DNA from: Canna indica
Lineage: Eukaryota; Streptophyta; Magnoliopsida; Zingiberales; Cannaceae
NCBI GenBank assembly: GCA_034359265.1
Contig: CP136896.1
Span: 22,909,501 to 22,973,500, forward strand
Length of the DNA stretch: 64,000 bases
Reading direction: 5' to 3'
The notes under the pieces were generated by a model, which saw only the letters and a program-made list of their open reading frames with translations, searched no databases and was not told the origin of the DNA. The translations under genes and the position numbers were made by a program. Position 1 is the stretch's first letter; every line of letters begins with the position of its first letter. Below, piece after piece: positions 43,337-53,354 of this stretch.

Positions 43337-43796
43337 GTTCCGGACACGATCTCGGAGGAAGCTTTGTGGAGAGATAGAAGTCAACGAGTATGAGGTGAGG
43401 GCGGCGATGTGTTCTTTTGATGCGTTCAGCTTTAAAGTGTGGGGAGAGCGGCGATGTGTCCTTTTGATGCGTTCATCTTCCTCTTGTCTCTCTTTCACGA
43501 GATACTTCAAGGTTCAAATCAAGGAAGAGGAGAGGATGTTGTCACTGTTGTGTCCTGGGTGAAAGAGATATCATGTTAGTATGCGGGAGCAATAGGCATT
43601 AATATAGCATGATGCATGTTGTGAGTCTGAGGTGCTCCCTCTATTTCCTTCTTTTGTTTTGCTCTCTCTCTCTCTCTCTCGACGAAATCAGTAGAAGAAG
43701 CGAGGTATTCACCTGCTTCATCTCCATGACGGTATCAGCAAGTAGTTATCTCCTTAATTTTCAAAACTAATAGAAATTGTTGAATCATGAAATCAT
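43337..43796. other. Pack-MULE internal spacer
   Basis: No recognised domain. A segment AGCGGCGATGTGTCCTTTTGATGCGTTCA-like is present twice within 80 bases (about 43400-43470), and a CT microsatellite sits at 43663-43680. It may be untranslated or intron sequence of the captured kinase locus, which I cannot test. Confidence 0.35.
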
Positions 43797-44558
43797 AACT
43801 ACAACATTTTTGACCTATAGGAACGGTCGAAAAGTGTTCCCAAAATATACAAAACCATGGCCAAAAACCTATGGGAACGATTTCCCCATGTGTACTAAAA
43901 TCCGCCATTTCGCTAGGTTATAGGAATAGTTTTCTTACCTATGGCCACACTGCCAAGAAAATCGTTCCCATAGGCCAAACTTATAGGAACGGTTTCAAAA
44001 AGTGTTCCTGTAGGCTCAGCCTATAGGAATGGTTTCAAAAAGTGTTCTCGTAGGCTTAGCCTATAAGAACGATTTGGAAACTGCTCCTATAAGCTTATAG
44101 GAATGGTTTACAAACCGTTCCTATAGGCCAAGCTTATAAGAACGGGTTGAAAACCATTCCTATAGGCCAAACTTAAAGGAACGATGTGAAAACCATTCCT
44201 ATAGGAACGATTTTCAAACTGTTCCTATAGCTGGCGCTTATGAGAACAATATGTAAAACCGTTCCTATAGGCTTGCTTATAGGAAGTGTTCCTGTAGTGT
44301 AGAACCGTTCCTATAACTCATGTTTAGGAACGATTTAAAGCATTTGAACAGTTTTAGTGCGTTTCTGCAAGTTATTTTGGGAACAATTTTCAATTTCATA
44401 AGACTACAATTTGAAATCAAATCTACTAAAACATAAATATTAATTAATTCTAAAACAATTTCCATTCATACACATAAAATATATTAATTGTTGACTCAAA
44501 AAAACAAAGTTCATAATTAAGGTACTACTATTACATGTGAAATTAATCTATGAAGCTT

Positions 44559-44655
44559 ATACATCTTCCTCTTCCAAATTAGCCAAGTCCTCTTGATGAT
44601 TATCTCCTCCATGAAGTTCATCTTTCATCTCCCCAAATCATCATTTCCTTGCAAA
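44559..44655 (-). pseudogene. Possible terminal exon of a captured or chimeric gene
   Basis: On the minus strand an acceptor-like TTTTGCAAG precedes GGGGAG and then MKDELHGGDNHQEDLANLEE followed by EDV and a TAA. An acidic short terminus like this is plausible as a last exon, but I do not recognise the protein. It is downstream of the SF3B4 exons in the same orientation. Confidence 0.3.
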
Positions 44656-45429
44656 ATTAATTAATAATTAAAAATGATCAAAAGTTTAATGTGGCAATTT
44701 AAAATTGAGACACCTAACATGCTTGTTTTTCTCGTACACATTTATATATATCTTCTCAATTTTTGTTTTATTTGATACAAAACGCATTGTTAAGGCAACT
44801 ACTAATGATAATATAAGTTATTCAAATAATTAAGTCAAACCATGAAAACAACAAAAGGGTCCAATTATTCAAGTTATGGATAGATTATACTAGACAAAAC
44901 AAAGGAGTTGGCTAGATCGATCCAAATATAAAATAGAAAGATAATGCATTAGCACAAAATAATACAAAAAATATTCATAACCACTAGCCACACTTCTCCT
45001 AGTTTACCAAATATTGGGAAGGGCACAATGCCTCTTTATCAAAGCATATGAAGCATTTATCAATAAACCCACACCTAACCACACATACTCCCCACTGTTT
45101 GGAACATGGGAGCTATTCCATGAAAATAGAAGTTTTTATCTATATAGTTTTGTGCAGTCCATCAAGTACCCAAGTTTTGACAACAATAGAGTAACTAACT
45201 CTTAAGAAGTTTGCGAAATATCATATTACTACATGAAATTTTTTCTTAAAATAAACCTCTCCTTGAAGTAATAACATATTTCATTTTAAGTAGAATTAAG
45301 CTATTAGTAATTGGAGCACCACACAGTTTATGCTACAAGAGCTAACAAATGGGTTTAACTCACAGTAAATGCATATCTAAAACAGGAAGAGACAATAACT
45401 ATTGATAGAGCAATTTTGCAAAACATTAC

Positions 45430-45623
45430 CTTTGGATTTGTTACAATAACTCCAAATGCACTGAATGTATCATATAAAAACTTCTCATCTACATCCTACA
45501 GAAGAAACAAAATGAAAATGACATAATCCATCTAAAACTGATATAAGAAAAAATACTTTACTGGATCAAGATTGCCAATAAAAAGATTTGCTCCTACATC
45601 GAGTCTCTTCTTATATTGGAAGC
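45430..45623 (-). pseudogene. SF3B4: Captured SF3B4 (SF3b49) exons
   Basis: Two consecutive exons on the minus strand with proper splice sites. Exon 45623-45562 follows TTATTTTTAG and ends at GTAAAG; it reads YKKRLDVGANLFIGNLDP. Exon 45495-45430 follows CTGTAG and ends at GTAATG; it reads DVDEKFLYDTFSAFGVIVTN then PK. Joined they give the RNP2 (LFIGNLD) start of the second RRM of splicing factor 3B subunit 4, a U2 snRNP protein. Only the beginning of that RRM is present; the flanking exons of the real gene were not found. The splice sites and reading frame are intact, which suggests recent capture or use as exons in a chimeric transcript. It lies inside the CACTA-like element. Confidence 0.85.
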
Positions 45624-45828
45624 CTAAAAATAAGCAACAGAAAATTAGCAGATACAAAAAAAATACAATTTTAGTAAATACATTTTAACTCGTTGACTGA
45701 GCGGGAAAATCTACATAATGTGGGGAACGTAAAGGATGGCAGTGAGGATTGGTATTAGAGCTTGACCATCAAGACTGACATTGTTGATGAAGGGTAAAGC
45801 ATATCTATATGCCAAGGCCTCTTGGACC

Positions 45829-47760
45829 CTAAGACTGAGGTGCGCCTTTGGGTGCAACTTCGTGCAAGTCTTGGACCCTAATGGTAAACATTACTTCGTT
45901 CAAAACATAACCAAACTTCAAGATCAGAAACTTGCAAGTTAGCAAACAAATGATGAAGCTCACTGAGGCTAATATGAAAAGCATTACTAGCATTAATTGC
46001 AAATACTCAAAGACAACATGTATCACACCATGTATATCAGCACAAGCAATGCTGATGGGGTAATCCACAGCATAAGTGTATGCACCAAGCCCCATGCCCA
46101 AATCATTATTAGATGCACAAACATGATCAGGAAACAACATATGTGCTCAATGTATATAGCATGACAACTAAAGAAGGGCCCATAAGAATGAAATTTTAAC
46201 CAAAACCATTAGGATACAGACATGTTATATTTTTTGGTTCCATCCTCATTATGCCAGTTTGCTTACCATCATATCCTAGCAAAACTCTACAGCAACTCCA
46301 ATTATGACAATCAAATGATCAACCAATAGCAATACTAAGAAATGGCTGAACAAATTAATTCAGCCACCAGAATCACATAGGTTCATAGAAAGCCAAAAGA
46401 TCCCATGGAAGTATCTGTTAGTTAATGGAGGATTTCAAATATGAAGGCAGTTTACATTCCTTGATCTTAAGTCTTAATGAGAATTCTACAAGAGCTAAAC
46501 AATCAAGAAAGTTCAAACTTCAAAGTAGATATCTCAAGTTTATTTTTCGTAATCAAAAGTTATAATAAGTACCATAAAATAACTCTCATAGCTATTTGAA
46601 ACTATCTACAGGGAAGTGTTACTGGAGTCTGAAGGTTTGTTTGGTTGACACTTGGAAAGTAGCATCTCACATTTCTCACATATTTGGTATTCATAAACTT
46701 CCATAGCTCTTGCATTCTTGCTTTATAAAATATCTGTCATTGCAGGAAGCATATATTGGCACCTTCCAAAACTTGTGCATTTATTGTTATAACATAGCAG
46801 CAGTAGCTACTCCGAACTATTTGGTTTTTGCTACATTTAGCTTTTCCAGCCATATTGTTTCACTTAAAATAGGATAAAAATAGAAGGATTACGAAGCAAT
46901 AGAAAATAGAATTAGCAGATAAGCCTACAAGATCAAGTGTTGTTGGTAATGCAACACATCAATTTACAAATTAATAGTGATGCTATTTTATGTCTACTTT
47001 GTGTTATAACAAGGAATTAACTTTAAGCAAACAGATGAATGGTATTTCAGAATGCCAAACTAAAAGTATACACCCGTGAAAAGAGTAAAGTTAAGACTAT
47101 ATCAGTAATAAATAAAGCATCATTCTAAGAAGTCACACCTTCAATATCTTGCCAATTGAAGCATCCAAGAAATCGAGGGAGACAGGGACGACAAGGTGAG
47201 ACGGCGAGCTGGTGACGTCGAGGCAGCAAGGGAGACGTGTAAGGTACCACTTTTCCACCCTGAACCACAATTGACTAAGATCTGAGAGTGAGAGGGAGTA
47301 AGAGAGCGGACTGTCGAGGCAATGTGAGGATCTCAGTGAGGGGAAAAATGGGAGACGGCGAGGGCCGGCGACTGGGTCCTATCGCTTAAGTAGATGAGAA
47401 GTATAGGTGAGGCGGTAGGCCGGCGACTGGTAAGGCGGCGAGCCGGCGACAACGAGGCAAAAAGAGGGAGGCATGAGCTTCAGACTCGGCAGAAACTGAG
47501 ACAATCGAGAGAGGGAACAGCCGTTAGGTAAGCTGGAGGGAGATATGGTAGACGGTGAGGCGGGGACGACAAGGTGAGCGGTAGGCTGGCAACAACAGGG
47601 TGAGGAGACGTGATCTTCGTGAGGGAGGAAGCAGCCGAAGTATGGAAGCGAGAGAGAGAGAGTGGAGCAACCAAAGTTGAGAGATTGAGAGAGGAGCAGC
47701 GGCGGCCAAACTAAGTCAGGTTAAATGGGCAGTGGGGGACTGGGGGTATTCACATGTAAT
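45829..47760 (-). other. Captured non-repeat DNA upstream of the SF3B4 exons
   Basis: About 1.9 kb of low-repeat DNA. A 103-codon open frame at 45829-46140 (minus) is hydrophobic but has no match I recognise. The right part (47160-47720) is GC-rich with purine-rich GAGAGAGAG runs and many ACGGCGAG/CGGCGAC words, and looks like a gene's promoter or 5' untranslated region read on the minus strand. That would put a transcription start near 47720 and the SF3B4 exons downstream. This is inference from base composition. Confidence 0.35.
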
Positions 47761-48447
47761 TAAATAATTTTATGTGAAACAAAATAATAAGGAAAATAAG
47801 GTCTTGTAGTGGAAAAGTTTCTTTGTTTCTATGTGCAGATAATATGTTCAAATTTTATTTTCTAAATTTGGATTATGAAAATTTAATTAGAAACATGAGA
47901 CTGATTATTTTCATTTTTAATGAAGATTTAATCATATTATATATATATATATATATTTGTTGCATATCAGAAGAAAAAATAAATTGCAGAATTTATTTTT
48001 ATTGTTCCGTTTTTTATATAGGTTTTAAGAGATAACGATTTTTTTATGTTCTCATAGTTTTAAACCCCTTCAAAACCCTCCCCCTCCAAATCCCTTCGAA
48101 ACCTTTCGAAACCCTCAATCCAAACATAGTTAAGGGAACGGTTTCTTTATGTTCGCATAAGTTATAGGCTAAGGGAACGGTTCTAAAACCGTTCCAATAT
48201 ATTGGCTATGGGAACGATTTTTTTTTGTGTTCCTATAGTATATTGGCTAAGGGAACGGTTTTTAAAACTGTTCCCATATATTGGCTACGGGAACAGTTCT
48301 GTTTTGTGTTCCTATAGTATATTGGCTAAGGGAACGGTTTCAGAATCGTTACTGTAAGTGATGTATAGGAACACTTTTTTAACCGTTCCCAAAAGTGACG
48401 TGGCCACAGATCTAAAATGTAGTAGCTAGTGCATGTTCTTTATGCAG

Positions 48448-48780
48448 ATAAGCCGCAGTCTTCCTCTGAGATTCTCGTCACCAATCACCAGTTGTCGAGA
48501 GAAAAAAATTCATGGCGGGTCAAGCCTTACACTCGTGAGCTCGACGGCGGAGCAATGAAGAACATCCATGAAATTTCGGTGAGATTAATGTCGAATGACA
48601 GCAGCGGCATCCCTCGATGCCCCATCAAGCACCGCGTCACGTCCATCATTTTCACCCTCAGCGGTTGTACTGGGAACTACTACCACACCTTCACCAACGT
48701 TCTTGTTCCACTATTCATAATTGCGCACCAATTCGCCGGCGGCAACCGGGAGGGCCGCCCAACGTGGGTCCGGGGTAGGA
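48448..48780 (+). pseudogene. Captured GT61 glycosyltransferase fragment
   Basis: An uninterrupted frame that starts after an acceptor-like TTTATGCAG. SSSEILVTNHQLS, NSWRVKPYTRELDGGAMKNI, HEISVRL, IPRCPIKHRVTSIIFTLSG, then CTGNYYHTFTNVLVPLFIIA and HQFAGG match the N-terminal half of plant GT61 enzymes (family pattern W-x-[IV]-[RK]-PY, then GGYTGNYFHDFTD...PLF). The Golgi anchor and the catalytic C-terminal half are missing; the frame runs straight into the right terminal repeat of the Pack-MULE and ends at 48848. Such fragments are typical Pack-MULE cargo and could be transcribed, but no enzyme activity is expected. Confidence 0.82.
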
Positions 48781-49051
48781 GGGAGTGGCAGTGGCCCGGA
48801 GTAGGGACGACGAAAGATTTGGGGGAGAGAGATGGGATCCACTTTTAATATTAAAAAAGGTGGGATCCAATTTTAATAACCCGAGAGCAACTAATATAAT
48901 AAATAATAATAATTTTTTATACAGGTCAGCAGGCCACAATTGAAACAAATGTCTTAGTACATATATAGAAATGAAACAAATGAAAGTACGGGCTACAATT
49001 GAGAGAAAGACCAAAGTACATGTTATATTTAGGTATTTTCCCTAGTAGGAA

Positions 49052-49839
49052 CACGACATCTTGTGCAACTAATATGTATGTGTGATGTGTGATGTGTATT
49101 GTGATTGTACGATTGGTCGAGGCTGATTATTGCACATACGACTGGTTGAGATCGAAAAATGTGCATGGTTATCCGACTGGTCGAGGTCGAGATTAACACA
49201 TGATCATCTGGCTGGTCGAGGTCGAGGTCTGATCACATTGATGCGACTGGTCGAGGTCACTTTTGATTCATGATGCACGACTGGTCGAGACCGAATTATT
49301 ATTATGTAATATAGGCTGTTGGGGCCAAGTGTATATCTTGTGATATGCCAGTTATGGCCGAACTGTTGTGCTCTTGCAGGTTGGCCGACTGGCCATGCTT
49401 GGTATAAAAATCCCTAGCAAAATATCTATACTACTTATGTTGACTATATACTGGGATTTTGGAGATGGTTCTACAAAACCACTCCCTGAGTTCCTTTCGG
49501 ACTCATCGTTGTTTGATTTTATTTTATAGAGCCCGACCAGTGATGTATGGCTAGAGGACGTGGCACAGCTAGAGAAGCAAACAACACCGATGATCTCGTA
49601 GCAAGCTGGTTTAGGGAGTCATAGTTGAGTGATGGTCTTTTTCCTTTCATGCATAGGGTTAATTTGTTGAGTCCAGTCTGCAATTACTTTGATTAAGACA
49701 TTTATATATATATAGCATTGTTCAATTTATTATATTTATTCCCCATATTTTATTCTGTGTGGTAGTATGCTTGATGTTAGGCTTCAGAGCATTTATGCAC
49801 ACCCTTGCCGATCACGTGACCCTGAGTTGGGGCATGACA
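49052..49839 (+). repeat. 5' LTR (part) of gypsy element G
   Basis: Ends CCTGAGTTGGGGCATGACA at 49839, three bases before primer site TGGTATCAGAGCA (49843-49855). Inside, 49110-49290 holds about six CGACTGGTCGAGGTC words at irregular spacing. The LTR start is not certain because the Pack-MULE lies immediately upstream. It resembles the LTR at 53355-55714. Confidence 0.65.
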
Positions 49840-50048
49840 AAGTGGTATCAGAGCATGTGGTTCGGTCTGACTATAGCTTAGAGTTTGGGTACCGTATGAG
49901 GCATAGCTAGCATGTCGACATATTGTGTGTTTATGCTACGAGATCAAGCGACGAGTTTGCACCTCAGCACGTCATGTGGTTAGTAGCTTAAAAAGTTATG
50001 AATAAATTCCTTATTATTGATACTGCTTTTCTTATAAATGCTAGTGTG

Positions 50049-51929
50049 ATGGAGCTTTTAACGTCGTGCTAAGCGGCAGTGGTAACAATTCCACGGAGCG
50101 ATGAGGCGAGGCTGAGGCCGTGCTGGAGTACCGCAGACACAAGAGGAAGTGGGGTAGGACCCCATAGTTGTGCAGCTACAGACCCAAGTGGCTGAGTTGG
50201 CTGAGGCACTCCGCAGGGAGCAGGAGTTGAGATAGCAGCTACCACAACTAGTACCGATGGTACCTGCGGTACCAGAGGTAGCCGAGCCTATAGTATCGAT
50301 GACCAAAGATCCCAGGGCACCTAAAAACACTTATTTTGTCAGACTAAGGCCGCCAGAGATCATTGGGACAAACCAGTAGGTGGAAGTCACTAGTTTCCTT
50401 AGCGACTGCTACGAGTTGTGTTCAGAGATCGGGTGTTCCTTGGAGGCGACTGCTCGTATGATCGAACTACAGCTGAGAGGATCGACCAAGGATTAGCTCC
50501 ATACCTTGAGGGATCGCAGGGCGGCAGGTGTGCTACTCCCTACTTGGCCGGAGTTCAAAGCCGCCATGGTAGAGTGGAATTTGCCGAGGAGCATCTATGA
50601 CAAGCGAGCAAAGGAGTTTGGGTAGTTGCATCAAACATGTGGCATGACGGTGTCGGACTAGGAGATGGAGTTCACTTGACTCTCGAAGTACCACCCGACG
50701 CTTGTGGCTACTGAGACCTCCAGGGTCAAGAGATTCGTCAAGGGGCTGAATGCGCAGATCAGTAGACTTATCCACTACACCGAGGATACTACACTCGCTT
50801 AGGTGGTGGATGAGGTGCTTCGGAAGGAGGCTTTGGTGTCGTTCAAGAGGCATGACGGACCCTCGAAGAAAAAGTTCCAGCCCTAGCACTCAGGGGGTCG
50901 GCCGACTCACTCTGAGGGAACCGTCGCAGAGGTAGATCATCAGCCTGGCAGAGGGAACAATAGTTCTAGGGGCCGCATGAGGACACAGTAGTTCTAGGGT
51001 CCGCATGAGGGCACAGTAGTTCTAGGGGCCGTATGGGCCCCGGGCCGTATGGGCCTCGGGCCGAGGGCGACTCGGTAAGCTACTTGAGGAGGTGCACCGC
51101 ACAAACTTGAGGTGCTGCAATATGGCAGTTGTGGCAGGAGGCATCGGGGGAGAGTGCTATGGTCGTAGCATCACATGCTTTGGGTGCGGACAGGCCGGGC
51201 ATATCAGGAGGGACTGTCCGGATAGGGTTGATTAGTAGTCTGAGCAGTCTAGAGGAAAGGCACCAGTATCGATGGGTTTTGTGGCTCAGAGGAGTCAGGC
51301 ACAGGGTAGGGGACAGCGGACCGGTGGTTCAGAGAGACATTCTCCATGGGTGTTTGCTATGAACCGGGATGGCACTGAGGCGTCAAGGGCAATAGTGACA
51401 GGTACTCTTATTGTTAGTTATGCTGCAGCTTTTGTGTTATTTGATCCGAGTGCCACACACTCATTTGTATCTACTTTTTTTGCTACTAAACTATTGGGTA
51501 AATCCTCTTTACTTGATGTACCTCTTGTGGTGTCGACGCCTACGAGCGATGCTTTACTGGCAGAGACGGACTTTCAAAATTGTGAGGTAGTCATCTGTGG
51601 TTAGGTATTGATGACTGAGTTAACACTTTTGCCACTGCTGGAACTTGATGTAATTCTGGGCATGGATTTGCTGGTGAACCTTCAGTAAGCTCGTATTGCC
51701 ATAGGTCAACTTTCAAGGAGAAGGAAAGGGAGACCCTAAGGGGTCATTTCGGCTCTGCAGGCTCGCAAATTGCACCCGACTCCCCCTCTCCTCTTTCCCT
51801 TGGAGCCGCCGCCACCCAGAGCCGAGCCGCCCAAGCCTTCCCTTCTCCTCTCCTTCTTCTCCTTCCCGGTGGAGCCGAGCTGAGGGAGCCGCCAGCAAAG
51901 CTAGCCGCTCCCTCCTGCCCTCCTTCCTG
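50049..51929 (+). pseudogene. gypsy G gag-protease, duplicated unit 1
   Basis: Ty3/gypsy gag of the Tekay/Del type, with many stops. N-terminal part from 50049; then PPEIIGTNQ, FLSDCYELCSEIGCSLEATA, LQLRGSTKD, WPEFKAAMVEWNLPRSIYD, RVKRFVKGLNAQISRLIHYT, VDEVLRKEALVSFKRHDG. The zinc knuckle reads CFGCGQAGHIRRDC near 51175-51215. The protease follows (VFAMNRDGTEASRAIVTGTL, then VLFDPSATHSFVST, where DPG has become DPS), then LGMDLL. From 50315 to 51929 this is one of two tandem copies; the last 170 bases are LTR-like leader sequence also found at 53345-53512. Confidence 0.85.
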
Positions 51930-53354
51930 GGGCACCTAAATACACTGATTTTGTGAGACTGAGTCCACCAGAGATCATTGGGACAGACCAGTAGCTGGAA
52001 GTCACTAGTTTCCTTAACGACTGCTACGAGCTGTGTGCAAAGATCGGGTGTTCCTTGGAGGCGACTGCTCGTATGATCGGACTGCAGCTAAGAGGATCGA
52101 CCAAGGATTGGCTCCATACTTGGAGGGATCGTAGGGCGGCAGGTGCGCTACCCCCTACTTGGCCGGAGTTCAAAGCCATCATGGTAGAGTGGAATTTGCC
52201 GACGAGCATCTATGACAAGCGGGCGAAGGAGTTTGAGAAGTTGCATCAAACAAGTGGCATGACAATGTCGGACTACGAGATGGAGTTCACTTGACTCTCG
52301 AAGTACCACCCGATGCTTGTGGCTACTAAGACCTCCAGGGTCAAGAGATTCGTCGAGGGGCTGAATGCGCAAATCAGTAGACTTATCCACTACACCGAGG
52401 ATACTACACTCGCTCAAGTGGTGGATGAGGTGCTTCGGATGGAGGCTTTGGTGTCGTTCAAGAGACATGACGGACCCTCGAAGAAAAAGTTCCGACCCTA
52501 GCACTCAGGGGTCGGCCGACTCACTATGAGGGAACCATCGCGGAGGTAGATCATTAGCCTGGCAGAGGAAACAGCAGTTCTAGGGGCCGCATGATGGCAC
52601 CATAGTTCTAGGGTCCGCATGGGCCCCGGGCCGGGGGCGACTAGATAAGCTACTTCAGGAGGTGCATCGCACAAACTTGAGGCGCCGCAGTGTGGCTGTT
52701 GTGGCAGGAGGCATCGGGGAGAGTGCTATGGTCGTAGCATCACATGTTTTGGGTGCGGACAAGCCAGGCATATCAAGAGGGACTGTTCGTACAGGGGCGA
52801 TCAGCGGTCTGAGCAGTCCAGAGGAAAAGCACCAGTATCGATGGGTGTTGTGGCTCAGAGGAGTCAAGCACAGGGCAGGCGACAGCGGACCGGTGGTTCA
52901 GAGAGACCTTCTGCATGTGTGTTTGCTATGAACCGGGATGCTGCTGAGGCGTCAAGGGCAATAGTGACAGGTACTCTTATTGTTGGTTCTACTGCAGCTT
53001 TTGTGTTATTTGATCTGGGTGCCACACACTCATTTGTGTCTACTTTGTTTGCTATTAAAGTATTGGGGAAACCCTCTTTACCTCTTGTGGTATCGACGCC
53101 TACACGCGATGCTATATAGGCAGAGACGGACTTTCAAAATTTTGATGTAGTCATCTGTGGGTAGGTATTGATGACTGAGTCATCTAGAACTTGATGTAGT
53201 TTTGGGCATGGATTTGCTGGTGGACCATTTCGCATCAGTAGATTGCAGGGCTAAAATTATTACCTTCAGTAAGCCCGTATTGCCACAGTTCACCTTTCAG
53301 GGAGAAGGAAAGGGATATCCTATGGGGGTCATTTCGGCTCTAGATGCTCGCAAA
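51930..53354 (+). pseudogene. gypsy G gag-protease, duplicated unit 2
   Basis: Second copy of the 1.6-kb unit, starting GGGCACCTAAATACACTGA. It retains an open gag core (52055-52294: EATARMIGLQLRGSTKDWLH, EFKAIMVEWNLPTSIYD), RLIHYTEDTTLAQVVDEVLR, the zinc knuckle CFGCGQARHIKRDC-like near 52750, and protease with FDLGATHSFVST (Asp kept, Pro changed to Leu). Then come LGMDLLVDHFASVDCRAKII and FQGEGKGYPMGVISALDARK. It is better preserved than unit 1 in the protease C-terminus, where unit 1 has a deletion. Interrupted after ARKL by LTR sequence. Confidence 0.85.

Larger units (their letters stand above)
43797..48427 (-). mobile_element. CACTA-like element with gene capture, in the Pack-MULE
   Basis: Ends are AACTACAACATTTTTGACCT at 43797 and, in reverse complement, AGCTACTACATTTTAGATCT at 48427: decayed CACTAC(A/T)ACATTTT termini. 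Both sides have dense subterminal motifs of another kind from copies D and 2: TATAGGAACGG / CCGTTCCTATAG (43826-44340) and GGGAACGGTT / AACCGTTCCC (48130-48390). No 3-bp duplication is visible (CAT versus AGT). Inside lies about 3.4 kb of low-repeat DNA with exons of SF3B4 on the minus strand. No transposase is recognised, so it is non-autonomous. Confidence 0.65.
42244..49042. mobile_element. Pack-MULE (Mutator-like element) with captured genes
   Basis: A 6799-bp element with long terminal inverted repeats starting GGGAAAATACCTAAATATA on each side. The arms are about 200-260 bases; the left arm has an extra 50-base segment. Perfect 9-bp duplications TAGTAGGAA lie at 42235-42243 and 49043-49051. 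Long inverted termini plus a 9-bp duplication are the hallmark of Mutator. No MURA transposase is present, so it is non-autonomous. Between the termini are host gene pieces: an AGC-kinase fragment (minus, next to the left terminus) and a GT61 fragment (plus, next to the right terminus). It was later hit by a TRIM and a CACTA-like element. Confidence 0.9.
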
